Assembly (NCBI GenBank): GCA_964441285.1
Contig: CAYTUK010000015.1
Coordinates: 1-50,705 of the forward strand
DNA: 50,705 nucleotides
DNA from: S010-25 sp964441285
GTDB lineage: Bacteria > Pseudomonadota > Gammaproteobacteria > SZUA-229
Direction: 5' to 3'
Part shown: in pieces, positions 16,631-23,689 of the stretch
Layout of the letters: every line of letters starts with the position of its first letter
Position numbering within the stretch: the first letter of the stretch is position 1
Made by a program: the position numbers and the translations under genes
The notes under the pieces: generated by a model
The model's input: the letters and a program-made list of their open reading frames with translations, nothing else
The model's database searches: none
What the model was told of the DNA's origin: nothing

Positions 16631-16661
16631 AAAAAAAGGGGATATTACTACCCCCCTTTTT
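16631..16661. terminator. Bidirectional terminator between ubiX and the cytochrome-porin gene
   Basis: An A-tract plus GGGG pairs with CCCC plus a T-tract (AAAAAGGGG / CCCCTTTTT) around a 11-base loop, giving a T run on both strands. It lies 60 bases beyond the stop of the leftward cytochrome-porin gene. Confidence 0.75.
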
Positions 16662-16720
16662 CTATTTAGACCTATGATTATATAGCTTAAATCACCAGGC
16701 CTGTTTTGCCTTATCAGGCT

Positions 16721-18004
16721 TTACCACATAAACCAGGCCTGTGCTAACGCTGTGTTGCTGTCGGATACGTTGGTTGTACTACCATTAATTTTAGTGTAGA
16801 TAACATACTGAAGGCTGAATTTGGTATTCATCCAGGGCAGGTAACTGGCCTGCGTCGTCCATGCGGTGCTACTGTATGCATCGCCATTGCTACCGTTGTC
16901 AGACCCGGAGCTAGTGTTGAGGCCCAGCGTAGCGGTAGCATGGTGCCCCCAGTGATAGATGGCATCCAGACGCGTGTTTTTGAGTGTTGGGTTCAGGCCA
17001 GGGTTACTAAAGTTCAAGGTCTGTTTTTCATGGGTATAGGTAGCATGTGCACTGAGGGTGTCTTCACCGTTAGCCATGGTATGTTCATATTGTGCATCCA
17101 CGGCAATATCGGTGTACTGGTCATGTGTCGCTGAAGGAGTAAGAGTATTATTAGAACCAACAGCGGGTAAATTATACAGTGCTGCCTGCATCCCATAAGC
17201 CCCCAGCATCAGTGTGTCACCGGAGCTTAGTGTGGTGTTCCAGGCCAGGCGTATATATGGGGCTAGCCCACTGATACGTGCGTTAGTATAGGAATTCGTC
17301 GTTGTTGAGCCTGCAAGAGCAGTACCATCGAGGTTGCCTGTATCGCGGTATAAAGTTAGCTCGGTATAAAGGCCATTGCCCCAGTCAGCATACGCGCCTA
17401 GTCCGGCCACACCACCACCCATATTATCTATCATCGGGGTGGTTACGTTGGCACCACCAGTGAAGGGATACCCCCATGCTGGCGACGAGTTCCACACATC
17501 CTGTACCGTTGGGTTATTATTCAGGGTGGCACCATAGGTAACTGCGCCGGCATGATTGGCATAGCGTATATCGGTGTTATCCATGCTAAATCCAGAGCCA
17601 TCAGCAGGTGCCAAAGTTACCTGAATAAAAGAACCCATATGCGGAGAGATTTCACCCGCATAGAATATGCTTAGCTGGTCAGGCAGATTGGCGCTGGTGG
17701 AAGGTGTGCTTGCCTTGGAGTAAGTCGCATCTGTCTGTAGCATGACAGAGAATGGCGGAGTTTCATTAATCTTCAGGTTGTTCTCGTTTGATGCAGCTGT
17801 AGAGTCAATTTGTTTGGTTCCGGTAAGTGTGTAGGCATTGAGTTTAAACTGGCGTCCAAAGGGAGTGAGTTCGGGAAACACGGTATGGCAGGACGAACAG
17901 GCTAACCCTGTCTGCCGCGCAAAACTTGGCACAGCATTGGCCTCCTGATACGTCATTGAGGTTGCGGCAATAACAGCCACTAGCAAAATATTCTTTTTAA
18001 ACAT
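16721..18004 (-). CDS. Monoheme cytochrome c-porin fusion, Cyc2-like
   Basis: A 427-residue protein with a Sec signal peptide (cleavage after EANA, residue 24) and one c-type heme motif CSSCH (36-40). It sits in the context AVPSFARQTGLACSSCH followed by PELTPFGRQFKLNAYTL. The remaining 370 residues are alternating beta-strands rich in Gly, Asn, Thr and Tyr, ending in WFMW, the aromatic end typical of BAM-inserted outer-membrane barrels. This one-heme-plus-porin design and the motif around the heme match Cyc2, the outer-membrane iron oxidase of Fe(II)-oxidising bacteria. Related proteins of unknown role also occur in other bacteria, so iron oxidation is inference. AGGAGA precedes the start; an FNR-type promoter lies upstream. 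Confidence 0.75.
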   Translation of the reverse strand: MFKKNILLVAVIAATSMTYQEANAVPSFARQTGLACSSCHTVFPELTPFGRQFKLNAYTLTGTKQIDSTAASNENNLKINETPPFSVMLQTDATYSKASTPSTSANLPDQLSIFYAGEISPHMGSFIQVTLAPADGSGFSMDNTDIRYANHAGAVTYGATLNNNPTVQDVWNSSPAWGYPFTGGANVTTPMIDNMGGGVAGLGAYADWGNGLYTELTLYRDTGNLDGTALAGSTTTNSYTNARISGLAPYIRLAWNTTLSSGDTLMLGAYGMQAALYNLPAVGSNNTLTPSATHDQYTDIAVDAQYEHTMANGEDTLSAHATYTHEKQTLNFSNPGLNPTLKNTRLDAIYHWGHHATATLGLNTSSGSDNGSNGDAYSSTAWTTQASYLPWMNTKFSLQYVIYTKINGSTTNVSDSNTALAQAWFMW

Positions 18005-18067
18005 CTTAAATGTCTCCTGTAGTTTTTATTTTTAAGCTAGGTTGAAAAGGTTAAAACCTGTGTGGGT

Positions 18068-18073
18068 ATTTTA
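18068..18073 (-). promoter_or_regulatory. -10 element of the cytochrome-porin promoter
   Basis: TAAAAT on the minus strand. It predicts a transcription start at about 18061 and a leader of about 57 bases. It is placed so that the FNR-type dyad is centred exactly at -41.5. Confidence 0.5.
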
Positions 18074-18095
18074 GACGTGAAGATAGCGTGCTATA

Positions 18096-18109
18096 TTGAC
18101 TTTTATCAA
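18096..18109 (-). promoter_or_regulatory. FNR/ANR-type box upstream of the cytochrome-porin gene
   Basis: On the minus strand TTGAT-AAAA-GTCAA matches the FNR consensus TTGAT-N4-ATCAA at nine of ten positions. Centred at -41.5 from the predicted start, it has the spacing of a class II activated promoter, implying induction at low oxygen. Confidence 0.65.
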
Positions 18110-18174
18110 GAACTTTTAAGAAAATTCACGGTCATAGTGCCAAAGTTGTGTTTCCGCCTGATGCATTAATGTCT

Positions 18175-18225
18175 TATTACTGAAACAGATGGAAAGGCTA
18201 CTGATTGTTCAAGGCACTCGGTAAA
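18175..18225 (-). repeat. Dispersed repeat, copy 3: detached half (3' arm)
   Basis: The half begins TATTACTGAAACAGATG, continues through the arm GCTACTGATTGTTCAA and stops abruptly after CTCGGTAAA, eight bases before the ycgN start. It equals the reverse complement of the last 51 bases of the family. The missing remainder is found, flipped, after ycgN (copy 4); the two halves have the same copy-specific stem sequence. Confidence 0.85.
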
Positions 18226-18233
18226 GCAATTCA

Positions 18234-18701
18234 ATGCTTAAAATAAAAAGAACAGAGAAATTTTGGGAGACTTTATCTCTTGACCAAATGAGCGCCCAGC
18301 AATGGGAATCTCTCTGTGATGGTTGTGGTTATTGCTGTCTGATTAAACTGGAAGATGAGGACAGTGGTGAGGTTGTAACGACCAGTGTGACCTGTCGATT
18401 ATTCGATACAGAGAGTTGTCGATGTAAAGATTACGATAATCGTCTGGAGTCGGTATCAATGTGTGTAAAAATTACGGCAGATAATGTATCCAGCTTGCTC
18501 GACAGGCCACACTGGCTACCACTCAGTTGCGCCTACCGATTAATCTATGAAGGCAATGCGTTACCCGACTGGCACCCATTGCTTACGGGTAATGTCTCTT
18601 CTGTGCATTCGGCGGGTGTTTCGGTTAAACGGTTTGCGCTGTCGGAAGAGTTTATGCACCCAGACCAGCTGTTTGACTGTATTATTAAGGATAAAGGCTA
18701 A
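18234..18701 (+). CDS. ycgN: YcgN family cysteine-cluster protein (UPF0260)
   Basis: A 155-residue protein of the YcgN/YkgJ cysteine-cluster family, function unknown. The signature CDGCGYCC (28-35, CxxCxxCC) and later conserved Cys in VTCRLFDTESCRCKDY suggest metal or Fe-S binding. PLSCAYRL and LPDWHPLLTG are family hallmarks. Length equals that of E. coli YcgN, so the coding region is complete. No ribosome-binding site is visible before ATG 18234, and the inferred inversion breakpoint lies only eight bases upstream, so its original promoter may have been lost. In E. coli ycgN lies near ycgL; here ycgL is about 1.4 kb away. Confidence 0.93.
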   Translation: MLKIKRTEKFWETLSLDQMSAQQWESLCDGCGYCCLIKLEDEDSGEVVTTSVTCRLFDTESCRCKDYDNRLESVSMCVKITADNVSSLLDRPHWLPLSCAYRLIYEGNALPDWHPLLTGNVSSVHSAGVSVKRFALSEEFMHPDQLFDCIIKDKG

Positions 18702-18712
18702 TACTGGATACT

Positions 18713-18790
18713 TACTAACCGGATAGATGAAAAAGCTACTGATTGTTCAAAACCGTCAGCCGCAAGGATACGGATGTCGAGCTTACATGG
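18713..18790 (+). repeat. Dispersed repeat, copy 4: detached half (5' arm)
   Basis: It starts with TTACTAACCGGATAGATGAA twelve bases after the ycgN stop, carries the arm GCTACTGATTGTTCAA, the hairpin core (CCGCAAGGATACGG) and GTCGAGCTTACATGG, then ends abruptly at 18790. It is the forward 5' half of the family and complements copy 3. Confidence 0.85.
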
Positions 18791-18869
18791 GACATGCATC
18801 ATGGTTCCTCTGCGGCTTTCTTAGCGAACGCTACATAGTAGTGCCCAGTTTATAATTTTAAAATAACGC

Positions 18870-19157
18870 ATGAAATCACCCGTAGACAGGCTCTTAAAAA
18901 ATCATCAATCGTTAAATCATATGGATCACCAGAAAGTGATTTCCCATGTGCAGCGTGATATTAAACTGGATGGTGCTGACTGGGTGTTAAATACCTTACT
19001 CATTGAAGGCTGTGAAGTGCCGTTTAAATTTAAGCGTAAACAGGCGTATAAAAACACTCAGGGCCAGCGGGTTAATTTGACGTATTATCGTGCAACTGAA
19101 AATATTGCCGGTATTGAGATGGAAGTAATGCATGTTGTAAGGGTTAAAATTGCGTGA
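18870..19157 (+). CDS. Conserved-looking hypothetical protein (95 aa)
   Basis: A 95-residue cytosolic protein that I do not recognise. It is Lys/His-rich at the N-terminus (LLKNHQSLNHMDHQKVISHVQRD) with a probable beta-rich second half (VPFKFKRKQAY, QRVNLTYYRATENIAGIEMEVMHVVRVKI). Composition and codon pattern look coding. It is separated from ycgN by the half repeat and is convergent with the cold-shock gene across a long hairpin. There is no clear ribosome-binding site. Confidence 0.6.
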   Translation: MKSPVDRLLKNHQSLNHMDHQKVISHVQRDIKLDGADWVLNTLLIEGCEVPFKFKRKQAYKNTQGQRVNLTYYRATENIAGIEMEVMHVVRVKIA

Positions 19158-19204
19158 AACCAGCGGCATTCGTTGCGGGAATACGGCATCAATGAATATA
19201 TCGA

Positions 19205-19249
19205 ATCACTTTTATCCCGTTCACTGATGGTTAACGGGATAAAAGTGAT
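19205..19249. terminator. Long perfect hairpin between convergent genes
   Basis: A 17-bp perfect stem (ATCACTTTTATCCCGTT and its complement) with an 11-base loop lies between two convergent genes. The stem contains its own T/A tract, so it may terminate in both directions, though it lacks the usual GC-rich stem followed by T run. It could equally be a protein-binding palindrome. Confidence 0.55.
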
Positions 19250-19324
19250 ATCGAACCTGGAATTTCTGATGCAATAAAAAATGGCCGCAGAATCCGTTGC
19301 GGATTAGTCGTAAAAGAACCCTGC

Positions 19325-19768
19325 TCAGGCGCTACTTACATCGATAGCCTGGCGACCTTTTTCACTTTCTGCCACAGAGAAAATAACCGTCTGCCCTTCA
19401 CCCAGAGAGCGGTGGCCTTTGCCCTGGATTGAGCGAAAATGCACAAAAATATCTTCACCATTCTCGCGGGTAATAAAACCAAAGCCTTTGGCTGCATTAA
19501 ACCATTTAACGGTGCCGCATTCCTGACCTGCCTGGATATCTGTGTGACGGGTTTGCTGGTCCTTACTGGTTATACCGAAGGTAGCCAGAAAGCTGCCAAT
19601 GACAATACTGAGAAATGAAATCACCCATAGTGACAGATTCTTTGGGGCCATCATCATGGCAAAGCTTTCACTTATGCTGGCGGTGTATCCTGGATGTGTT
19701 TGCAGGCTGAAAAGTGTCGCAAAGGATGAAACGATTAAGCTGATTATTATTATCTTAAAAAATAACAT
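19325..19768 (-). CDS. Membrane-anchored cold-shock domain protein
   Basis: A 147-residue protein with two predicted membrane helices (about 3-21 and 46-64) followed by a C-terminal cold-shock domain (83-146). The RNA-binding motifs RNP1 KGFGFI (94-99) and RNP2 DIFVHF (106-111) are intact, as are GTVKWFN and EKGRQAIDV. It should place a nucleic-acid-binding domain at the inner membrane, on the cytosolic face. ATG 19768 has GGAG eight bases upstream. The frame stays open upstream to 19963, but that part translates repeat copy 5 and is not gene sequence. It is monocistronic. Confidence 0.85.
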   Translation of the reverse strand: MLFFKIIIISLIVSSFATLFSLQTHPGYTASISESFAMMMAPKNLSLWVISFLSIVIGSFLATFGITSKDQQTRHTDIQAGQECGTVKWFNAAKGFGFITRENGEDIFVHFRSIQGKGHRSLGEGQTVIFSVAESEKGRQAIDVSSA

Positions 19769-20118
19769 GTAGATTACTCCGAATAGACTTATTACTGAAA
19801 CAGATGAAAAGGGTAGCTGTTGTTCAAGACACGCGGTAAATACCGCCATGTAAGCTCGACACCCGCATCCCTGCGACTGACGGTGAACACCAGGTCGCCT
19901 TTTCATCCATCCTGTTAGTATATAGATGTAACTGAACGCCAGCAGAAGTTTAAGTGCTGCCATTCACTCTGCAGGCATGAACCTGGATTAGTCAGCTGAT
20001 TGTTCGCATGTGAATTTAAGTGCATGATATTAAACCAAACACCGTTTAACTGATTGACGTTGACAGAGCTGCTTAGTATAACCGAGCTGACAGGTAAGGA
20101 ATAGGTGTATCTGTTGGG
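19769..20118. other. Intergenic region upstream of the cold-shock membrane protein
   Basis: About 350 bases. It holds repeat copy 5 (19790-19920) directly upstream of the ribosome-binding site of the cold-shock gene, then about 200 bases with no recognisable gene, downstream of ycgL. The element leaves only some 21 bases before the start codon, so any promoter must lie within or beyond it. Confidence 0.6.
19790..19920 (-). repeat. Dispersed MITE-like inverted repeat, copy 5
   Basis: A full 131-base reverse-oriented copy with termini TATTACTGAAACAGATGAAA and CATCCATCCTGTTAGTA. The internal hairpin GCGGTAAATACCGC and the core CCGCATCCCTGCG are intact. The arms CTGTTGTTCAAGAC and GGTGAACACCAGG pair less well than in the other copies. 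It inserts between ycgL and the cold-shock gene. Confidence 0.88.
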
Positions 20119-20409
20119 TTAAGGTGATTTTTGTGGCGTTTTATTTTCGGCAATTCTTGCCATAATAACTTCAATCGATTCGTTGGACGGTAACTGGAGG
20201 TGAAAGCCGTGCGCATTGAGGTTGCTGATGACTTTGCGGGTATCTTCTTTGGCAAGTTTTGTTGCGGTGGATAGATTCAGCTCCATGGCAAATTCTACAA
20301 TGCCCAGCGTGTTATAAATCTGCCGGGGAACATTGTCGAATCCCCCTTCTTCTGCCAGATAGACGTACATGTCGGGTTTAAGGTTACAGCGGTAGATAAA
20401 GCATTGCAT
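20119..20409 (-). CDS. ycgL: YcgL domain-containing protein
   Basis: A 96-residue YcgL-family protein: MQCFIYRCNLKPDMYVYLAE start, then FDNVPRQIYNTLG, AMELNLS and GFHLQLP, all family hallmarks. The molecular role is unknown. It follows hemL by 18 bases on the same strand, so it is probably in a hemL-ycgL operon. In many gammaproteobacteria ycgL and ycgN are neighbours, which fits the idea that ycgN was moved locally. Confidence 0.9.
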   Translation of the reverse strand: MQCFIYRCNLKPDMYVYLAEEGGFDNVPRQIYNTLGIVEFAMELNLSTATKLAKEDTRKVISNLNAHGFHLQLPSNESIEVIMARIAENKTPQKSP

Positions 20410-20427
20410 GGGGTAATACCGTAAGGT

Positions 20428-21696
20428 TTACAGGTTATGCAAAACTTTTTTTGCTGCGCTGATGGTGTTTTGCAGGTCTTCATCACTGTGTGCAGCCGAG
20501 ATGAAACCGGCTTCATAGGCGGAAGGTGCCAGATAAATACCTTCCTCCAGCATCCCGTGAAAGAAGTTTTTAAACTGTTCGAGATTACACTGCGTTGCCT
20601 GTTCAAAACGGGTGACCTGCTGATGGCTAAAGAACAGGCCGAACATAGCACCAACGCGGTTGCAGCTCATGGCAACGCCAGCGGTTCTGGCTGCAGCAAG
20701 TATACCATCAGTCAGTGTTGTCACTTTACTGGCAAGTAATTCATAAAAGCCGGGCTGACAGATCAGTTCAAGTGTTTTGAGTCCCGCTGTCATGGCAATG
20801 GGGTTACCTGATAAAGTACCCGCCTGATACACTGGGCCTAAAGGTGCAATGCATTGCATGATTTCACGCCTGCCGCCAAATGCACCAACGGGCATACCGC
20901 CACCAATAATTTTACCTAAAGTGGTTAAGTCCGGCTGAACACCGTAGTGTTCCTGTGCGCCACCCAGGGCGACACGAAAGCCGGTCATCACTTCATCAAA
21001 AATCAAAACAATGTTGTTTTCTGTGCAGGTTTTGCGCACACCCTGTAGAAAACCTGCAACGGGTGGAACACAGTTCATATTTCCCGCAACCGGTTCGATA
21101 ATGACGCAGGCAACCTTGTCCGCTATTTTACTAACCGCCTGATTAAACGCTTCGAGGTTATTGTAGGGCAGGGTAATGGTGTGTTCAGCTAATGCGGCCG
21201 GTACGCCGAGTGAACTGGGTATGCCCAGGGTTAAAGCACCGGAGCCCGCTTTTACCAGCAGCGAATCAGAGTGTCCATGATAACAGCCCTCAAATTTAAT
21301 CAGTTTGTCGCGACCGGTGTAACCCCGTGCCAGCCGAATTGCGCTCATGGTCGCTTCTGTCCCCGAACTGACCATGCGTACCATATCCATTGACGGCATC
21401 AGCGCACAGACTTTGTCTGCCATTGTCGTTTCTATTACCGTAGGGGCGCCAAAGCTTAAACCCCTGTCAGCAGCAGTTTTCACTGCGGTTATCACTTCAG
21501 GGTGAGCATGGCCGAGAATCATTGGCCCCCAGGAGCCGACATAATCAATGTAGCGCTTATCTGTTTCGTCGTAGATGTAGGCTCCTTTGGCACGCTTGAT
21601 GAAAACTGGGTCACCACCGACACTGTTAAATGCGCGAACCGGCGAGTTGACCCCGCCAGGGATATGGTTTTTTGCTGCATTAAATTGTTCGGACAT
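20428..21696 (-). CDS. hemL: Glutamate-1-semialdehyde 2,1-aminomutase
   Basis: A 422-residue PLP enzyme that converts glutamate-1-semialdehyde to 5-aminolevulinate, the C5 route to haem. Signature elements are HIPGGVNSPVRAFNSVGG, the YVGSWGPMILGH segment, GCYHGHSDSLLVKAGSGA, the Asp in IFDEVMTGFR and the PLP lysine in TTLGKIIGGGMPVGAFGG. Length is normal. It is first gene of hemL-ycgL on the minus strand, about 145 bases downstream of thiE. Confidence 0.98.
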   Translation of the reverse strand: MSEQFNAAKNHIPGGVNSPVRAFNSVGGDPVFIKRAKGAYIYDETDKRYIDYVGSWGPMILGHAHPEVITAVKTAADRGLSFGAPTVIETTMADKVCALMPSMDMVRMVSSGTEATMSAIRLARGYTGRDKLIKFEGCYHGHSDSLLVKAGSGALTLGIPSSLGVPAALAEHTITLPYNNLEAFNQAVSKIADKVACVIIEPVAGNMNCVPPVAGFLQGVRKTCTENNIVLIFDEVMTGFRVALGGAQEHYGVQPDLTTLGKIIGGGMPVGAFGGRREIMQCIAPLGPVYQAGTLSGNPIAMTAGLKTLELICQPGFYELLASKVTTLTDGILAAARTAGVAMSCNRVGAMFGLFFSHQQVTRFEQATQCNLEQFKNFFHGMLEEGIYLAPSAYEAGFISAAHSDEDLQNTISAAKKVLHNL

Positions 21697-21841
21697 GATA
21701 TACCTGACGTTATAACGATTGAAAATGACGGATTTAAAAGATCGGTTATCTGGAGCGCGATTTTACCTTAATTTAGCGCCTGTCGCATGTGTTGCTGAGT
21801 CATTGCTACAATTACACTGTTGTTCCTAACGGTGTTGGCAT

Positions 21842-22474
21842 TTATTGATTAATAAAGTGGTTGCTTAGTTTTTTTGCTGAGTGTGGAATGTTCTGCGATG
21901 AAAACAGGCTGCTTATGACAGCGACCATATCCGAACCATTCTGGATAACCTGATGAATATTGTCATCGGTTATACCGCCGATGCTACATATTGGTATAGC
22001 TAACTGTTGTTTGGCCTTTAAAATTATATTTAGCCCTGCGACAATCGCATTGGGTTTGGTTGGTGAGGGAAATATCGCCCCAAAGGCAACGTAACTGGCG
22101 GTAGCTTTTTCTGCTGCCATAGCGAGGTTTAGATCGTTATAACAGGAAATGCCGATGATGGCATTCTCACCAAGTGTTTGGCGTGCCTGGGTTAGCGAAA
22201 TATCGTCCCGACCTAAATGTACGCCCTGTGCATTGACTGCTTTGGCGAGCTCAACATCATCATTTATCAGGCAAATAGCCTGGTATTTCTCACCCAGCTT
22301 ACACAGTAAGCTGGCCTGCTGAAATCTTTTTTGTAGGTTGTTTGATTTATCGCGGTACTGAATTATTCGTGTACCGCCAGCAAGCGCCTGTTCAGCTTTC
22401 TGGCTAAATATATTTTCGGGCATTAACTGCTCGTCGGTGATGGCGTACAGACCCTGTAATGGGCTATTTTCCAT
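21842..22474 (-). CDS. thiE: Thiamine-phosphate synthase
   Basis: About 210 residues from ATG 22474; upstream in-frame codons overlap thiD and have no homology. ThiE joins HMP-PP and HET-P to thiamine phosphate. The TIM-barrel motifs are clear: GLYAITDE, IIQYRDKS, LINDDVELA, GVHLGRDD, IIGISCYN, YVAFGAIFPSPTK, and the phosphate-binding PICSIGGITDDNI. It starts 17 bases after thiD on the same strand, forming a thiD-thiE operon. Confidence 0.95.
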   Translation of the reverse strand: MENSPLQGLYAITDEQLMPENIFSQKAEQALAGGTRIIQYRDKSNNLQKRFQQASLLCKLGEKYQAICLINDDVELAKAVNAQGVHLGRDDISLTQARQTLGENAIIGISCYNDLNLAMAAEKATASYVAFGAIFPSPTKPNAIVAGLNIILKAKQQLAIPICSIGGITDDNIHQVIQNGSDMVAVISSLFSSQNIPHSAKKLSNHFINQ

Positions 22475-22490
22475 GTGTTTACAGGTGCAG

Positions 22491-23273
22491 TTATTTGTCC
22501 CAGAAAAAACGATTGGGATGATATTGTCCCATGCCAAGACGGTGCGCATTAACCAGTGTTTTATGGGTGTATTCCAGGGCTTTACGTACGGCGCCTAAAG
22601 GTTCCTGTCCTAACCCCAGTTGTGCTGCGATGCTGGCAGCCAGAGTGCAGCCTGAACCGTGGTATTTATGTGGCAGGCGTTCATTATGGAAGGTTTCAAT
22701 TTCACGGTGGTTGCTGAACAGGGTATGCACCACGTCGGCGGTTTTGCCATGTGTGCCCGTCAGCAGAATATATTCTACTTCTGTCTCCAGCAAACCCATT
22801 GCGGCGGCGGTAGCGGTATCCGATCCGGGTGCGAGGGCGTGAGCTTCGTAAATATTTGGAGTGAGAATTTTAGTTAGGGGTAATAACAAAAGGCGTACGG
22901 ATTCAACAAGATCTTCAGTACTCAGTGCGCTGTCTTTCTCGGTGCTAAAAACTGGGTCGTACACCACCGGAATGTCAGGGTAGTCTGTAATGATAGCTCG
23001 AATTGCCATCGCGATCTCTGTGCTGCCAACCATGCCGATTTTTATTACACTCACCGGCATATCTTCAAGGACTGCCCGTGCCTGTTCAATGATCAAATCT
23101 GCCGGCATGGGTGAAAATGAGATGACATCCAGGGTGTCCTGAACGGTTGCTGCGGTAATCACCGGAGCAGCGACACAGCCATGACTGCTGAGAGTTTCAA
23201 TGTCGGCAGATATGCCTGCGCCACCGGTAGGGTCGGCACCGGAAAAGCACAGTATAACAGGTGGGTTTGTCAT
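22491..23273 (-). CDS. thiD: Hydroxymethylpyrimidine (phosphate) kinase
   Basis: A 260-residue ribokinase-family enzyme that phosphorylates HMP and HMP-P for thiamine synthesis. VILCFSGADPTGGAGISADI is the substrate-binding start, with KIGMVGS, VVYDPVFS and the anion-hole/catalytic stretch HGSGCTLAASIAA near the C-terminus. It is cotranscribed with thiE. I looked for a TPP riboswitch upstream and did not find the conserved elements, so control is unclear. It diverges from the rubredoxin gene. Confidence 0.96.
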   Translation of the reverse strand: MTNPPVILCFSGADPTGGAGISADIETLSSHGCVAAPVITAATVQDTLDVISFSPMPADLIIEQARAVLEDMPVSVIKIGMVGSTEIAMAIRAIITDYPDIPVVYDPVFSTEKDSALSTEDLVESVRLLLLPLTKILTPNIYEAHALAPGSDTATAAAMGLLETEVEYILLTGTHGKTADVVHTLFSNHREIETFHNERLPHKYHGSGCTLAASIAAQLGLGQEPLGAVRKALEYTHKTLVNAHRLGMGQYHPNRFFWDK

Positions 23274-23398
23274 GGATGGTGATGCTCTCTGTTTTATCAG
23301 GTATTATTTTATCTGGTATCCGCCAGGTTTATTGCTTTACCGAATTTAGGCTATGTTACCACGGTGCATTTTATTGTATTGTCAGGATGGTTAAATAC

Positions 23399-23424
23399 TG
23401 GTATAAAAAATGTATTTTATACCA
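23399..23424. promoter_or_regulatory. Perfect 10-bp dyad upstream of rubredoxin
   Basis: TGGTATAAAA and TTTTATACCA flank a 6-base spacer. The dyad overlaps the expected -35 region of a promoter whose -10 is TAGAAT (23437-23442), about 40 bases before the rubredoxin start. It fits an operator for an unidentified repressor or activator, and could also affect the divergent thiD. Confidence 0.5.
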
Positions 23425-23436
23425 TTCCAGTCTGTG

Positions 23437-23442
23437 TAGAAT
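23437..23442 (+). promoter_or_regulatory. -10 element of the rubredoxin promoter
   Basis: TAGAAT in the proper position for a start near 23449, about 30 bases before the rubredoxin GTG. The -35 region lies within the dyad. Confidence 0.4.
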
Positions 23443-23478
23443 AGTTGTCTTTATGTTTGATGGCGAAAGAGGATCACT

Positions 23479-23649
23479 GTGGATTACAAAAAATTTACCT
23501 GCGTAGTATGTGGCTATGTTTATAGCGAAGAATCAGGCGATGAAGAACACGGCCTCGCACCTGGTACACGTTGGGATGATATTCCTGATGACTGGGAATG
23601 CCCGGACTGCGGTGTGGGTAAGGCAGATTTTGAGATGGTGGAAAGTTAA
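23479..23649 (+). CDS. Rubredoxin
   Basis: A 56-residue rubredoxin starting at GTG 23479, with GAGG eight bases upstream. Two cysteine pairs bind one iron: CVVCGYVY (Cys8, Cys11) and CPDCGVGK (Cys41 and Cys44, approximately). LAPGTRWDDIPDDW between them is the family core. It is a small cytosolic one-electron carrier, with partners such as alkane hydroxylase, peroxide/superoxide reductases or rubredoxin reductase; none is nearby. It is short and easily missed by gene finders with a 60-codon cut-off. Confidence 0.95.
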   Translation: MDYKKFTCVVCGYVYSEESGDEEHGLAPGTRWDDIPDDWECPDCGVGKADFEMVES

Positions 23650-23689
23650 CGGGTAGAACTTCGGTCGGGTTCATCTGGTTAATATGCGG

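Larger units (their letters stand above)
18226..18790. other. Inferred inverted segment carrying ycgN
   Basis: The two halves of one repeat flank this segment. The left half (18175-18225) and the right half (18713-18790) together make a full element lacking only five central bases, but the right half points the wrong way. Inverting 18226-18790 restores one contiguous element and puts ycgN on the minus strand, like its neighbours the cytochrome-porin, cold-shock, ycgL and hemL genes. This is inference from sequence geometry. Confidence 0.65.

Noticed and set aside
20295..20654. 119-codon minus-strand ORF between ycgL and hemL
   Set aside because: It is an out-of-frame shadow of the hemL 3' end and ycgL, both of which are firmly identified.
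23274..23478. TPP riboswitch upstream of thiD-thiE
   Set aside because: The minus-strand leader lacks the conserved CTGAGA and ACCTGATC-type blocks in order; only short ACCTGATAA/ACCAGATAA repeats occur.
23261..23506. 81-codon ORF on the plus strand
   Set aside because: It overlaps the thiD start, the palindromic operator and the rubredoxin start in another frame and has no ribosome-binding site; rubredoxin is the real gene here.
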